A stretch of 64,000 bases of DNA, taken from assembly GCA_947685225.1 (NCBI GenBank), contig CANTUV010000024.1:14154001-14218000 (forward strand), read 5' to 3'. The position numbers were made by a program, and so were the translations under genes. The stretch is from Garcia nutans (lineage: Eukaryota; Streptophyta; Magnoliopsida; Malpighiales; Euphorbiaceae). A model generated the notes under the pieces. That model did not search any database. It was not told the DNA's origin and saw nothing but the letters and a program-made list of their open reading frames with translations. Shown piece by piece: positions 33,480 to 45,783 of this stretch. Each line of letters begins with the position of its first letter. The first letter of the stretch is position 1.

Positions 33480-34680
33480 TACCTACCGTAAGTGAGTTTT
33501 TGAATGTTTTTCTGGAGGAATTACCTGGAATACCACCGAAGAGAGAGGTAGAATTTGTTATTGATGTAATTCCGAGTACGACACCAATTTCTATTCCACC
33601 TTATAGAATGGCACCTCTAGAATTAAAAGAGTTAAAAGTACAACTACAAGAATTACTTGATAAGGGTTTTATTAGACCTAGTGTATCACCCTGAGTGCAC
33701 CAATTTTATTTGTGAAGAAGAAGGATGGCATCTTAAGGTTGTGTATAGATTATCGACAATTGAATAAAGTGACTATTAAGAGTAAGTACCCATTACCTAG
33801 GATTGGTGACTTATTTGATCAATTGAGGGGAGCCAGTGTTTTCTCTAAAATTGATCTTAAATTGGGTTATTATCAGATGAAAGTTAAAGAAGTAGATATT
33901 CCGAAGACAACTTTTAGAACTCGATATGGACATTATGAATTTTTGGTTATGCCCTTTGGTTTAACTAATGCTCTAACAGCTTTTATGGACTTGATGAATC
34001 GAGTCTTTAAACCCTATTTAGATCAGTTTGTGGTTGTTTCCATTGATGACATATTGGTTTATTCCAAAAATAGAGAGGAGCATGATAAACATTTGAGAAT
34101 TGTACTACAGACAAAGAATATAATAGAAGTTTAGAGTTTTCTTGGCTTAGCTGGTTACTATAAAAGATTTGTGCAAGAGTTTTCAAAGATAGCACTTCCT
34201 TTAACTAAGTTCCTTTGAAAAGAAACTAAATTTGAGTGGAATGCCCATTGTCAAGCTAGCTTTGAACAATTGAAGGCTATGTTGATTGAAGCGCTGATGT
34301 TAACACAACCGACCCTAGGTAAGGATTATGTTATTTATAGTGATGCTTCTCATCAGGGACTCGGTTGTGTATTTATGCAAGAGGGTAAGGTAATTGCTTA
34401 TGCTTCTAGGCAATTAAAATCTCATGAATTGAATTACCCTACACATGATTTGGAGTTGGCTACTATTGTATTTGCTCTTAAGATTTGGCGACATCACTTG
34501 TATGGTGAAAGGTGTTATATTTCCACTGACCATAAAAGTTTGAAATACTTGCCAATGCAAAAAGAACTAAACTTAAGGCAAAAGAGGTGCATATAATTGA
34601 TTAAAGACTATGATTGTATCATCGACTATCATCCTGGGAAAGCTAATGTGGTAGCTAATGCTTTAAGTCAAAAGGCTTTA
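33480..34680 (+). pseudogene. Reverse transcriptase and RNase H
   Basis: The linker ELPGIPPKREVEFVIDVIP and PPYRMAPLELKELK lead into RT: DGILRLCIDYRQLNKVTIKS, FSKIDLKLGYYQMKV, FRTRYGHYEFLVMPFGLTNA and the catalytic SIDDILVYSK. After VLQT about 50 residues of the RT thumb are missing and the frame jumps to SFLGLAGYYKRFVQEF. RNase H is clear: VIYSDASHQGLGCVFM, NYPTHDLELATIVFALKIW, ISTDHKSLKYL and KANVVANALS, with the Asp, Glu and Asp positions present. Stops occur after the 33694 linker, after IIEV and after KFL. Confidence 0.9.
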
Positions 34681-34765
34681 GCAGGTATATTGTATATAGA
34701 ATATTATAATACTATATATAAAAATTAAATAAACTAAATTAATGTGTTATGTTAGCATAATTGAG
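34681..34765 (+). other. AT-rich replacement between RNase H and integrase
   Basis: Some 80 bases of almost pure A/T (TATATTGTATATAGAATATT onward) replace part of the RNase H-integrase linker. No repeat ends are visible; this could be filler DNA from break repair or a slipped TA microsatellite. Confidence 0.6.
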
Positions 34766-36185
34766 GGTTGAACCAACCATAAAGCAAAAAGTGATAGAAG
34801 CTTAGAAACAAAATCAAAAGTTGTTAGAACTTTTGAAATAAGTGCATGAAGGTGAAAAGCCAGATTATGTTGTGTCAGAAGATGGTGGATTGTATTATAG
34901 AGGTCGATTATGTGTACCTGATGTGAAGGAACTAAAGGAGTGTATACTTAGTGAAGCTCATAATACTACGTATACTGTACATCCCGGAAGCAATAAGATG
35001 TACTGGAATTTGAAGTCTCATTATTGGTGGCCTGGCATAAATAGAAATATTACTGAATCTGTGACTCGATGTTTAGTATGTCAACAAGTCAAAGCAGAAT
35101 ATCAAGTTCCATTGGGTCTTTTGCAACCTATATCAATACCAGAATGGAAGTGGGATAGAATCACCATGGATTTTGTGACTGCTCTTCCAAACACCCAAAA
35201 GAAGCATGATACAATTTGGGTAATTGTTGATCAATTAATCAAATCAACTCATTTCCTTCCCATTCGAGTTGATTATTCAATGGATAGACTTACTGAATTG
35301 TATGCTAATGAGATAGTCTGGCTTCATAGAGTGCCAATGTTTATTCTTTCAGATCGAGACCCTCGTTTTACTTCAAGATTTTGGAAAAGTTTTCAGAAAG
35401 CATTGGGTACTCAACTTCATTTTAGTACTGCTTTTCATCCACAGACGGATGGTCAATCGGAAAGGGTGATACAAGTACTTGAAGATATGCTTAGAAGTTA
35501 TGTAATTGATTTTGAAGATAGCTAGGATAGATATTTGCCTTTAGTAGAATTTGCCTATAACAATAGTTATCAAACCAGTATTGGAATGGCTCCATATGAG
35601 GCACTCTATGGAAGGAAGTGTAGAACGCCATTATGTTGGGTGGAATTGAATGAGAGCAAACTTGTGGGACTTGATCTCATCAGACAAACTGAAGACAAAG
35701 TGAATCTTATAAAGGATCGATTACAAATTGCAATGGATAGACAAAAATCTTATGTAGATTTGAAACGACGTGGTATTGAATATGAAGTGGGAGATAAGGT
35801 ATTTTTGAAAGTATCACCATGGAAGAAGGTTCTTTGCTTTGGAAAGAAAGGTAAACTAAGTCCTAGGTTTATTGGACCATATGAAATACTTGAATTCATA
35901 GGTCCAGTAGCTTATCGACTAGCTTTGCCTCCAGAACTAGCTAAGATTCATAATGTATTCCATGTGTCGATGCTTAGATGATATAGATTAGATCCTACAC
36001 ATGTGGTTCAAGCAGAATCCATTGAAATTCAACCAAATTTGAATTATGAAGAAGAACTAGTGGCTATCTTAGCTCGTGAAATAAAGGAGTTGCGTAATAA
36101 ACGCATTCCTTTAGTGAAAGTGTTGTGGAGGAATCATTCAATAGAGGAAGCCAATTGGGAAAGCGAAGAGACAATGAGACGGTAA
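34766..36185 (+). pseudogene. Integrase with chromodomain
   Basis: The best-preserved pol part. H2C2 zinc finger: EAHNTTYTVHPGSNKMY and TRCLVCQQVKAEYQ. Core: ITMDFVTALP (first Asp), FILSDRDPRFTS (second Asp), HPQTDGQSERVIQVLEDM (Glu). C-terminal domain: GKLSPRFIGPYEILEFIGPV and KIHNVFHVSMLR. A chromodomain closes the frame (YEEELVAILAREIKELRNKR, VKVLWRNHSIEEANWE). All catalytic residues are present, but stops lie upstream of 34842, at 35523 and at 35979. Chromodomains of this group are thought to target integration to heterochromatin. Confidence 0.93.
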
Positions 36186-36237
36186 TACCTTCAATTATTT
36201 CAAGTGTCTATAATAGGTAAATTTCGAGGATGAAATT

Positions 36238-36255
36238 TCTTTAGCGGGGGAGAAT
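36238..36255 (+). other. Polypurine tract
   Basis: TTTAGCGGGGGAGAAT directly before the 3' LTR start TGTAGTG, following a TTTCGAGGATGAAAT tail. Confidence 0.85.
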
Positions 36256-38274
36256 TGTAGTGTTTAAAAATTTTAAATACTAAACTCTGATTTAATATAG
36301 ATAATTGATAGTGGATTGTGATATAAGTGGCATGGATAAGTGATGTAAATAGTGGATCTTAAAAATTTGCTGAAGAAATTATTTATTTTTATGATTTACA
36401 AGACTAAAAATTGAATTAGAATCAAAGGTTAAGAGTGAGGGTGCGGCATAGCTAAGATGAGAGTGGCCACACTAGATTAAGCCATATATATATGCGTGTG
36501 GACAGGTGTGTGTTTATGTAGAAGCTTCTTTCTTCTTCTCCCTTCTTCTTTCCACATTCATCACCACCTTCATCACCAAAACTCCTCCTTTCTTTCTTCT
36601 TTCCAAGACTTTAATCAAAACTTAAGAGGAAATCACATCTAGTTATAAGTTTTTAGAAGATTAAGCTGAAAAAGTCGAGATTATCAGTAAGTGATTAGAG
36701 AAAAAGAAGAGTTTGAAGAGGTAAGTGCTTATGTATTTTAATTTGCAACTACCTGAGTTTTTATGAATTTTATTGTTTGAATTGGTTGATTGAGTTATCT
36801 TTAATGAGTTATTACTGAAAAATATTTGATATAAACTCTTTCTATGACAAAGAAACTAGTTTTGATTCATTCTTATCACATCTTTGAATATATTGTGTTT
36901 AAGTTGATGAGAGCATGAAATACAGGATTTTGCTTGACACCACTAGTGACACAGCCATGTCATAGGACGTGTCAACGATACCGTGTTTCAATATTGAGGA
37001 TATGACCAGTAACACGCCTATGTCATTGGACGTGTCATAGCTACTGTGATGAAAAATGATTGACACGACCAGTAACACGCACGTGTTATTGAGTGTGTCA
37101 TAGCTACTGCAATACAAGTTAAATGATACGACTAGTGATATGCCCGTGTTGTTGGATGTGTCAAAGCTTAAGTGAGAATGAGCAAATGACGCACCCATGT
37201 CATTGGGCGTGTCACTTAAGGAAATTGCTAAAATAACTTTTTCTTTATTTTCATCTGTAATTCTAGCCGTAATGATTATAAGTCCTCAAAGTGTAAGGAG
37301 TATTTTTGAAATCAACCCTAACAGGTAGTGTAATAGATTTATTTTGAATATGTGATAAAATATGTGTGATACCAAGTGTTGATCAAAGAACTGTTCCATT
37401 GAAGTGTTGTGCATAATTTAATGTTAATTAAAAACTACTGAATTGGCCAAATCATATTAATTTTAGATTTAGCTTGGGATTGAATGGCTAATCAAAGAGA
37501 GTATATCCAAAGTGATAGTGGACATTCTGTGCCATCAATGGACACTGTGTCGCCATATTCAGTGGGCATTCATGCCATAGTGGGCCATTGGCCAAATTCT
37601 ATATAGTGGGCATTAATTTGCCAATAGTGACCTGTTATCCAAATCTAAGATCTGAGTTCAGTGTGTATGGGCATAATTAAAGAAGTTATCTACATTGAAA
37701 ATAATGTGTTATATGTTTGTTGTCAAATTAACCGATTCTGAATTTAATTGTGTTTAGTATTTCAATTTTTAATGAATTTATTAATTTCTTTAATTAACAT
37801 CTTCAAAGTAATATTTTTTTATTATTTCTAAACTATTTAATGCTTAGATCACTTCCCTTTAAATTTCCTTGCATATTGTAATTACATAAGCACTACTAAG
37901 CTTTGCTTAGCATGTTAGAATTATTTTCTGATGCACAGATCAAACAAGAAGAGTTGAGACTGCAGAGTAAAAGATATACGTTTATGATCAACAGCATGAC
38001 AAAGGTTTAAAGAAAAATATTGTAAATATTGTATTCTATATAGTTCTCATGGAAATACTTTATACTTTTGTATAACAGTTGTAAAAGTTCGAGAGTAGTT
38101 TGAGAATTATAATATTTTAAGTTAACAATAGTAATTCTTATAAAAGTTTAATAATTGCTTTAATACATAGGAGTATTTTGGTTTTATTTTCTTTAATATG
38201 TACATAGACAAGTGTGAATGTTAGGTGACATCACCTACGTAGCTAAGTGTATAATCTATGTAAGGGGTGTTACA
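36256..38274 (+). repeat. Del/Tekay-like 3' LTR (2019 bp)
   Basis: Collinear partner of 29603-31638, ending GGGGTGTTACA. It has its own version of the ACACG minisatellite (36930-37215, about one unit shorter at the end). Divergence from the 5' LTR is plain by eye, including several small deletions. Confidence 0.93.
36930..37215. repeat. ACACG palindromic minisatellite, 3' LTR copy
   Basis: Same units as 30285-30580 with extra substitutions; the final GACGCACCCATGTCATTGGG unit has lost part of its spacer. Confidence 0.85.
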
Positions 38275-38764
38275 AATTTGGATAGGCAATAAATTTTTTA
38301 ATAGAATCTAGATTGTTTGATCGAGATGGAGTCAGATCGTTGCCCTAATATTGCCTATAAATACAAAGCAAACAGGCAGTATCAGGGACATCCACAATTA
38401 GCAAAAAAACACAGAAACAAAATAGCAAATGCAATTAGCAATAACCAAAGAGAGAGAGCAATTAAAGAAAAATAGGCAATAGCTAAAGCTTATGAATACA
38501 GTAGATAATCTTTGGATTATTTTGCTCAGCGAAGACCTATTTGATCCAAAAAAACCATAGCATCAACACATACTAGCCTCCGTGAAGTAATTGTAGTGTT
38601 TGGGGTAAGGTTTGGTTTAATGAATTTATTTTGGTGGAGCCAACAACTTAGGTATAGTTATCATTAACTAAATCTATTTAATTTAATTGATCATCATCAT
38701 TTGTTTAACCTTGCAAAATTCAATATAATTTATTATTTCTTTTATCTTGTTTGCATTATCCTAA

Positions 38765-39020
38765 AATCCTAATTTTGCATTTAAAACCCTAATTTCACCA
38801 TCCAAACCCTAGTTTGTTAACTAAAACCCTAATTTGTAAATAAAATCCTGGTTTGTTAACTAAAACCTTAATTTGAACATCCAAACCCTAGTTTGTTAAC
38901 TAAAACATAATTTTGATGGTACCCTAATTTGATAATAAAACCCTAATTTTAATAATAAAACCCTAATTTATAACTGAAACCCTAATCTTATAATTGAAAC
39001 CTTAATTTATTGATGAAACC
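38765..39020 (+). repeat. Degenerate AAACCCTAA array in Tat-like LTR
   Basis: About fifteen imperfect units of 15-25 bases, each with an AAACCCTAATTT-like core resembling the plant telomere repeat unit, but spaced irregularly and embedded in LTR sequence. Counterparts on the minus strand: ~44690-44900 and ~47990-48330. Confidence 0.8.
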
Positions 39021-39127
39021 CCAATTTTATTAGTTTAATCATGATCCATTATTGTTGGTGTGATGATTGATCATGAATGTTTGAATTGCTTCTTATGAAT
39101 GATTAATTAATTGTTTATGGTTTTAAG

Positions 39128-39330
39128 ATTGTAAAGGTATGTTTCCACTTTGTGGGTGCCTTATTTGATTTGCTTCTTTCATTTAATTTATATTTGGTAA
39201 TTAATGTAAGGGACAAGTTTCCACCTTCTTGTGGGTGTCCCATTTTACTTTACTTGTATTTTAGACATTTGGACATTTGTAAGGGCATATTTCCTTCTCA
39301 TATGGTGCCCATTTTATTGTTTGAGTTATA
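39128..39330 (+). repeat. Three-fold repeat in Tat-like LTR
   Basis: Three consecutive diverged copies with the order TTGTAAGGG, AATGTTTCCAC or similar, TGTGGGTGYCC, poly-T. Also triplicated on the minus strand at ~44290-44510 and ~47680-47880, so triplication predates these copies. Confidence 0.7.
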
Positions 39331-39685
39331 TGATTGTTCTTTATTTTATTTACTTTTAATCGCTTGTAATATGAATAATATTATAATAATCTAAAATTTT
39401 AATAATATTTAGACATGAAAAGGAGGCCATTTTTAATGAACCGAGCATTATGAGAGTGCTGAGTTACTTCTCACTTTCCCCATACGTACCCAATTTTCCA
39501 AACCCATTAGGGGTTGGGTATTCCTTAGGAATTGAATCATCCACCCCTTCTATTTTCTTCCTGGGCTATCTAGGTGGCAACTCCTATTTTCTGGGTTTAG
39601 GCCCATGTTCTCTAAGGCCTAGAGCCTAGTGTCAAAGTCACAAGAACCATTCCACCGAGAGTGGGGGAAAAATCCTTGCTCACAG

Positions 39686-39704
39686 TGGCGACTCCATTGG
39701 GGAT
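39686..39704 (+). other. Primer binding site, Tat/Ogre type
   Basis: TGGCGACTCCATTGGGGAT starts one base after the LTR's terminal CA. This phrase is characteristic of Tat/Ogre-like elements (reported tRNA-Arg type); I have not matched it to a tRNA here. Confidence 0.7.
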
Positions 39705-40890
39705 AAGAGAAATTAATTCCGTTGGTCTATATATTATTTTATTTTTTATTATTATGATATTAATCATTGCATCATTTAGATTTGCATTGTGTGTGTGAGT
39801 TAGGATGCCCTGTGGAACCCGTGTTTTGTGTGTGTAAGTGATACCATTGTACCTCTTGGTATATACTTGCTATGGGAACCTAAGCCTTTTACCCTAAAGA
39901 CTAAAGCCCATGTAATTGGCTTAGTAACTTTCTATAGGTTTGCCCTAATTTCTTGTTGTTTGACTATAGTTAACATGACTTATTTTGAGTTATGGCCCAT
40001 TCCTAATATGACTTAATTATGGTGTAAGCCCAAAATCATTTTAAGGCTCAAAAATTATTTTGTTCAACCTAAAAGATCGACAGTTATTTTCAAAATTTTT
40101 CAAGATGGATTTTAGGCTAAAGATCAAAGTTATTTTTAAAGATGGGTCAAAAATCATTTTTTACCTCATAACCCAAGCATGAAGCCCAAAATTGATAGAC
40201 TTTTTGCAATAGGTTTGAAGTGTTTTAAAAAAAGGACCAAAAAATTATCTTTTGGCCTAAATCAAGCTTTCATTTATCTTTAAAACTAAAATCTCTTTTT
40301 ACACTGGGTCAAAACTTTTGAAATGGGCTTCTAAGTAGTTGGATCAATTATGGAATACTAAAATCAATTATGGGCTTTATTTATACTAAGACTAGTTAGT
40401 TATGGGATTGGTTGTGGCAGGAATCATTAGTCAGCTTTCCAAATGAGAAGTCTATTTATAATAAACCTATTAATTTAGTTTTAATCCATATTATAGTAGA
40501 AATGTTGCTAAATATTTTAGTGGACCCAAATGATTAAAGCTTAATTAATGGGAATTATCATAGACTGACTTTTGTATTTGAAAATGCAACTATTGTTTAT
40601 CTCGTCTAAGTGATGCTTTTGAAAACAAAATATCCTATGTTGATATTTTGTTAACCATATACACCTAGAAAAAGGGACTCGGCACTCGCATGTAGAAAAT
40701 ATAAGGTTGGAAGGAGCATCATGACTTTATTTGTTTATTTGTTTGCTACCCAAGTATACATTCATTACATTAGATTGATCCTTTATGGCTCATAGACCTA
40801 GAGTACTGCAGTTTAAGGGCTTACGACAACTCGACCTATGTCAGTGACTCAAAATTCAGTGAAGGTTTAGTTAACTTCGCACCAAAACCA
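39705..40890 (+). other. Non-coding leader of the Tat-like element
   Basis: About 1.2 kb between primer site and gag with no ORF of substance. It contains repeated short phrases such as CCCAAAATCATTTT and CAAAAATTATTTTG around 40025-40260. A long leader is usual for this lineage. Confidence 0.65.
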
Positions 40891-42684
40891 ATGGACTATG
40901 AGCAAGTTCATAACCTAGTAAATAAGGCCCTAGCCTCAAAAATGGAAGAGTTAAAGGGGACCCTAGCTGAGGCTGTGAGAAGTCAATTAGCTGCACTATT
41001 GGAAAGCAACACTGCTGAGGGATCTGCTAGCTCTAAGAAGATGAAGGACAAAGGAAAGGCTAAGGTGGGTGAGGTAGCTTTTGTTGAAGAAAGGGTGGTG
41101 ATTGATGATGATGAGGACTGTGACCCATACTTGTAAGACTAATAAGAAAAATAGAAAGAGAAAAAGGCTATGGAGAAGAATGAATCTACTGACATTGAAA
41201 ACATGATTGCTAATTTAGAAAAAAAGTTTGAAAAGAAGCTGAAGACCGAAGAAGTGTCAAAAGTGGACAAGCTATTTGAGGATGATGAAGGAATCCCTTA
41301 CAAATTCAAGATGCCTCCTTTTGCTAAGTTTGATGGAATAGGGAATCCTTACTTACATGTCAAGCAGTACATCACTACCATGCAATCTGCAAAAGCTACT
41401 AAGGCTCAATTCCTAATGTATTTCATGCTTTCTCTAGATCCTGTTGTGCAAAACTAGTTTAATACTTTAGAGGAAAACACCTAGAAAGATTGGGATATAC
41501 TGTATAAGGCCTTAATCCAACAGTACGGGTACAATACTGAGCTAGAAGTGACTCAGATCGAAGTAGAAAGTATCAGACAAAAATAGAATGAGAATTTTGT
41601 CAATTATGTAAAGAGGTGGAGAAATAAGGTTGCTCACCTCAAAAAGAGTCTTGATGAGTTTGACTAGATTAGAATAATAGTGAGAGGTGTCCTATCTAAC
41701 CTCCATAAATAGCTATGTCATACCCTTATTAGAGACTTTAAAGATCTTCTCTAAGCTGGCTTGTAAATATAAGAGTGGGAAAGGGAGAAGAATCGCTTTT
41801 CTGGAAGAAGAAATGAAAGGGGAAATTACCAATCTAGCGGTCAGAGTATACAAAAAGTGGTTGATGTCAATGCAACTACTAGTTAAGCAAAAAGAAGGTA
41901 GTTTTCAGATATGGGAAAACCTCTGTCCTTGGGGTTCAAAAAGCTGCAGAAGAAAGGGCTATTGCAGCCATTGGCTCCTCGAGCGCTATCAAATCCTCTA
42001 CCAGCCAACTTTGATGCTAAGGCCTTCTATCAATTCCACTAGACACAAGGGTGTAAGACAAATAAGTGCATTTGATTAAGGCATGAGATCCAAAATCTGA
42101 TCGATAGTGATAAACTATCCAAACCTAACAAATCTAACATGAAGGACAATCCTTTGCCTAAGTTTAGCAGAGTATCTCCACCAGCAACTTTCATAATAGG
42201 AGGTGGATTGAAGGAAGCTTTTGTTCTATCCTCTTTTCAGTATGTAGGAGTAATAGATGTGAAGAAGGAAGAGATTCCATTCAATGAATTCAAGACAGCT
42301 ATGCATGAGGAAGTACTAACTGTTTTTGTTATGAATAAATTCTGGGACTCAACTAACAATGATGATAAATCAGAAGCTAAGGAGGAGGAATGGACTTAGT
42401 CTAAACCTGGAATAGAAGAGGTGCAGAATAACCACTCTAGCAAGCCTTACAGTAGGACTCCTCCAAAGGAAGCAGAGGCTGACAAAGGGAAAGATGCTGA
42501 GATAAGAAGAAAAGAAGAAGATGATGATGCTGTCCTTAAGCAATTGAAAAGGACCCATGCCATTATTAGCATTTGGGACCTACTAGCTACATCTAAGAAG
42601 CATCTAGAAACTATAGCCAAATCTATGGCAAAAATACATATTTCCCCTTCTGCAACACCAGAGGAGCTAGTCAAAGAATGCTAA
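40891..42684 (+). pseudogene. Gag of Tat-like element
   Basis: The start ATG gives MDYEQVHNLVNKALASKM, a helical N-terminal region, then a charged linker. The gag core follows: YKFKMPPFAKFDGIGNPYLH, then FLMYFMLSLDPVV and FVNYVKRWRNKVAHLKKSL. A Cys/His-containing block near 42020-42110 (QGCKTNKCI, LRHEIQNLIDSDKL) stands where Tat gags carry their zinc-like motif. The region after 42121 (PPATFIIGGGL, then a Lys/Glu-rich frame ending 42684) is a gag-protease spacer. Stops at 41134, 41455, ~41490, ~41585 and elsewhere. Confidence 0.8.
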
Positions 42685-42699
42685 GGAAAAGAAAGAAGA

Positions 42700-43927
42700 T
42701 GAAGGTAATTAAAAGGAAAGTGGAGTTGAAATTGGAATAGTATCCTTTTCTGATGCTGACATGCCAGAAGAAGGAAGAGATCACATCCATAAGCCTTTCA
42801 TTAAGGTAGAGGTCAAAGGAAAGAGGACCCCTTAAGTTATGGTTGACGACAGATCTTCTATAAGCCCACTAAAAATCTCTCTAAAACTGGCCATGTTTAC
42901 TCGTGACATGAGTCTGTCTGAGGTGACAATCCAAGTTTATGATAATACTAATTAAGAGGCAAGCTAAAGGAACTTTCAAAGCCATGGTAAAGATGAATTC
43001 TATTCAATCTCTGGTAGAGTTTGCGATTTTAAATATACCAATAGTAACCTTGGCATTACTGTTGGGGTGCCTATGGTTTCACCACCTTGGTGGAGTTCCT
43101 TCAACGCTCCATCAAAAGGTCAAGTTTCCAAATGGAGATGAGATAGTAGTGATTCAGGCAGATGACAATGAAGTGGTTAATGCTCTTATGATAAAAAGGC
43201 TTCTCAATGGTTTTCAAGTGGCTGGTATTTTTGAAGATGCGATAGGAGGCACTAAAGTCTTGACTATGATGAAGCAGATGAACTACCAATCGGGAACCAG
43301 TCTTGATAAAGGAAAAGTAGGCGTGATAAAGCTTCCAAATTTTAAAACTCAAGTATATAGAAAGGGACCAGGCTGTGAAGGAATAGATGGAGATGTTCTA
43401 TTAAAAGGAGAGAAGAAGATGGAATTCCCTCCACTTGAAAAGATATTTATTAAAGATCTATAATTGGGACCTTTACAAGGGAAGCCTGAGCCCGTCATGT
43501 TTATGGGAAAAATGATTCTAGCTTTTAAGATCTTTGTTGATATTGCTGAGCTTGCTGAACTGGTGAAGAAAAAGATCATCTCACCAACTAACTAGAAGGT
43601 TAGCCAAGAGGAGAAGAAGGAAGTTGGTCCAGGAATCCAGAAGACTCCAGAGGAGATTGCTGCTCTCATTGAAGAACAATTTGGAATTCTTGTAATCTGT
43701 GATGAGGAGAACATTAATTTTGATTTGTTTGCTCTTTATGAGGATGATGATGTTTTCTTTTCTAAAATAAACCCAATAATGTCTGATTTTGCTTACTTGT
43801 GTGATGTTTTTCCTTATGGTTGCATTCATTCACGTGGTGATTACATAAGCATTTTTAATATTAACTCCATTGACACTCAATCATTAAATTTGGAAACACC
43901 TGAAAATTCTAAAAACACTAGCATAGC
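42700..43927 (+). pseudogene. Protease and spacer of Tat-like element
   Basis: VMVDDRSS carries the protease Asp, with the usual glycine changed to Arg; FTRDMSLSEVTIQVYDNTN follows. After a frame change the block LLGCLWFHHLGGVPSTLHQK matches the end of the Tat protease (LLGRPW type), then a long Lys-rich spacer to RT (43464-43927). The open frame running on past 43927 is antisense-LTR sequence, not coding. Confidence 0.78.
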
Positions 43928-45778
43928 TGTGAGCGGGGATTTTTGCCCCCACTCTCTGTGCAATGGTTCTTGCGATTTCGGCATTGTTAGGCTCAGGGCC
44001 CTAGAGAACACGGGCCTAAACCTGGAGAAAAAGGAGTCACCACCGGGATAAGCCGGGAAAATAGAGAGGGATGGATAACTCGATTACTAAGGAATCCCCA
44101 ACCCCATATTGGGTTCAGAAAGTTGGGTATGCTTGGGAATGGTGAGAATGACCCAGCACCCCTATAGTGCCAGGTTCATTGAAACCGACCTCCTTTTCAG
44201 GTCTAAATATTATTAAATTCTTAACTTATTAAAATATCATCCATACTACTTACAATTTAAAGTAAAATAAATGTCCATTCTATTAAAATCAAAGAAGGTT
44301 CAAACAAACAAATAAAAAAAAGGACACCCATACAAGATGGAAACATGCCTTTACAATAGCATCCAATGTCCAAAACTAAATAAAATAAGACACCCACCAT
44401 TTGGTGGAAACATGTCATTTACATTAATCCCAAAACTTAAAATAAATTAAATTACATTGAACTTTAACAAATGAGGTACCCACGAAGTGGAAACATACCT
44501 CTTATATCCTTGGAATCTAAATAATTAATCAAATACAATTAAACCATTCAAGCATTCACCATAAGCAAAATAACAATGAACCATTCATCATAAATAAAAC
44601 AATAAATAGATCATTCATCATAAACATACAACAATGAATCAAATGATCAAATCTAAGTTTTAACCTTAAATAAAATGTTAAATATATGAAATTAGGGTTT
44701 GTTGGTATGAATTAGGGTTTCTTAGGTGTAAATTAGGGTTTTAGGACAAAAACTAGGGTTTTGGAGTTTTAAAAACTAACCTAGGGTTTTTAGGATAAAA
44801 ATTAGGCTTTTGACATGAAAATTATGCAAATTAGGGTTTGGTATGGAAACTATAGTTTTAAGTCTCTTTAAATCATGGTATTAGGGTTTAATGCTAAAAG
44901 TTTAGGTATTGTGATTATATGTATGAACTTATGGCCACTACATATTAACTTAGATAAATACATGTCCAGGATATATAAATTGCTACTGGATGAATCTATG
45001 CATAATGTGTGATAATATTATTTTGAAGAATAGAAATTGCTACTAGATGTTTAAATAACTATAAATCAATGGATGAAGCTATAATAGTAACTACTGTAAA
45101 TTTAAATGAGTTAAATGATAAATCCAAACCTCCGTTTGTTGATTCCACTAAAATTTAGTATATTGATCCAAGCTTTCTACCTTACTGTCTGCATTAATTT
45201 TTAGTTTTGGTTGGATGAAGCAATCTGAAGATAATGCCTACTGCCATCTTGGTTGTTGTGTATTGCTTGCTTATTGATTGTTGGGTTGGTTGAGAATTGC
45301 TTTCTCCCCCCCTCTGTTAATTGTTGATTCAATATGTATTTATAGGAGTCATTAGGTTAAACTCGCGGTCATTAATCTAAACGCAATTTGTATTTTGCTC
45401 GAATTAGGTCTTAAAACTGAATAAAAATGCATTAATTTCGACATGAGGAACTCATATTGAATTAGGGGCTTCTCAATTCGATATGGGCTTCCCCATATCA
45501 AATTGGGGCCCCAATTTGACATGGGTATACCCATACCGAATTGGAGTGCCCAATTTGACACGGATATGGCCCACCTTGAATTAAACCCAATTAACTTTGG
45601 ATCAGACCCGTTTAGGGCTTTTAGAAATGAACCAACTTACTGTAGGCCTTATAAAATTAGGCTGCTCTAATTAAGAACTTTAAACTAGGTTTAAGCTATT
45701 AAGAATGGACAAAAAATTGATTTGGCCATTATTAATTGGGATCAGACTAGCTTAGGGTGTCAAAATTAAGTGTCTACA
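43928..45778 (-). repeat. Antisense solo LTR, Tat/Ogre-like (1851 bp)
   Basis: On the minus strand it runs TGTAGACACTTAATTTTGAC...CCCCGCTCACA. TATAAATA lies at 45337-45344 (reverse complement), an AAACCCTAA-type array at ~44690-44900, three TTTCCAC repeats at ~44290-44510. It is flanked by ATAGC (43923-43927) and ATAAC (45779-45783), a target duplication with one change. No interior sequence remains, so it arose by LTR-LTR recombination. Removing it joins spacer and RT sequence of the host element. Confidence 0.88.
44690..44900 (-). repeat. AAACCCTAA-like array in solo LTR
   Basis: Reads TTAGGGTTT-like units on the plus strand with irregular spacers. Counterpart of 38765-39020, fewer units preserved. 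Confidence 0.75.
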
Positions 45779-45783
45779 ATAAC

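Larger units (their letters stand above)
29603..38274 (+). mobile_element. Del/Tekay-like Ty3/gypsy element, nearly full length (8.67 kb)
   Basis: Complete order: 5' LTR, tRNA-iMet primer site, gag, protease, RT, RNase H, integrase, chromodomain, polypurine tract, 3' LTR. It sits in the 5' LTR of the Tat-like element. The gene region has about a dozen stops, frameshifts and one RT deletion, and the LTRs differ at many sites, so it is old and dead, though the best-preserved gypsy pol in the window. The expected 5-bp target duplication is not seen (AGAAT before, AATTT after), partly because polypurine-like bases precede the 5' LTR. Confidence 0.93.
38275..39684 (+). repeat. Tat-like 5' LTR, second part
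   Basis: It contains the core promoter TATAAATA (38356-38363) followed by an A-rich leader, a degenerate telomere-like AAACCCTAA array (38765-39020), three ~90-base repeats with TTTCCAC..GTGGGTG cores (39128-39330), and the end region GAACCATTCCACCGAGAGTG...GCTCACA. The same blocks occur in the same order on the opposite strand at 43928-45778 and 47333-48538, which confirms it as an LTR. Confidence 0.85.

Noticed and set aside
38765..39020. Interstitial telomere
   Set aside because: Spacing is irregular, cores are imperfect, and the same arrays recur at the same place in other LTRs.
41170..42684. Host coiled-coil genes suggested by Lys/Glu-rich frames
   Set aside because: They are collinear with Tat-type gag and its spacer between a primer site and protease.
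43725..44051. Open frame continuing past 43927
   Set aside because: Its second half is antisense LTR sequence; only the part before 43928 is Tat-like pol spacer.
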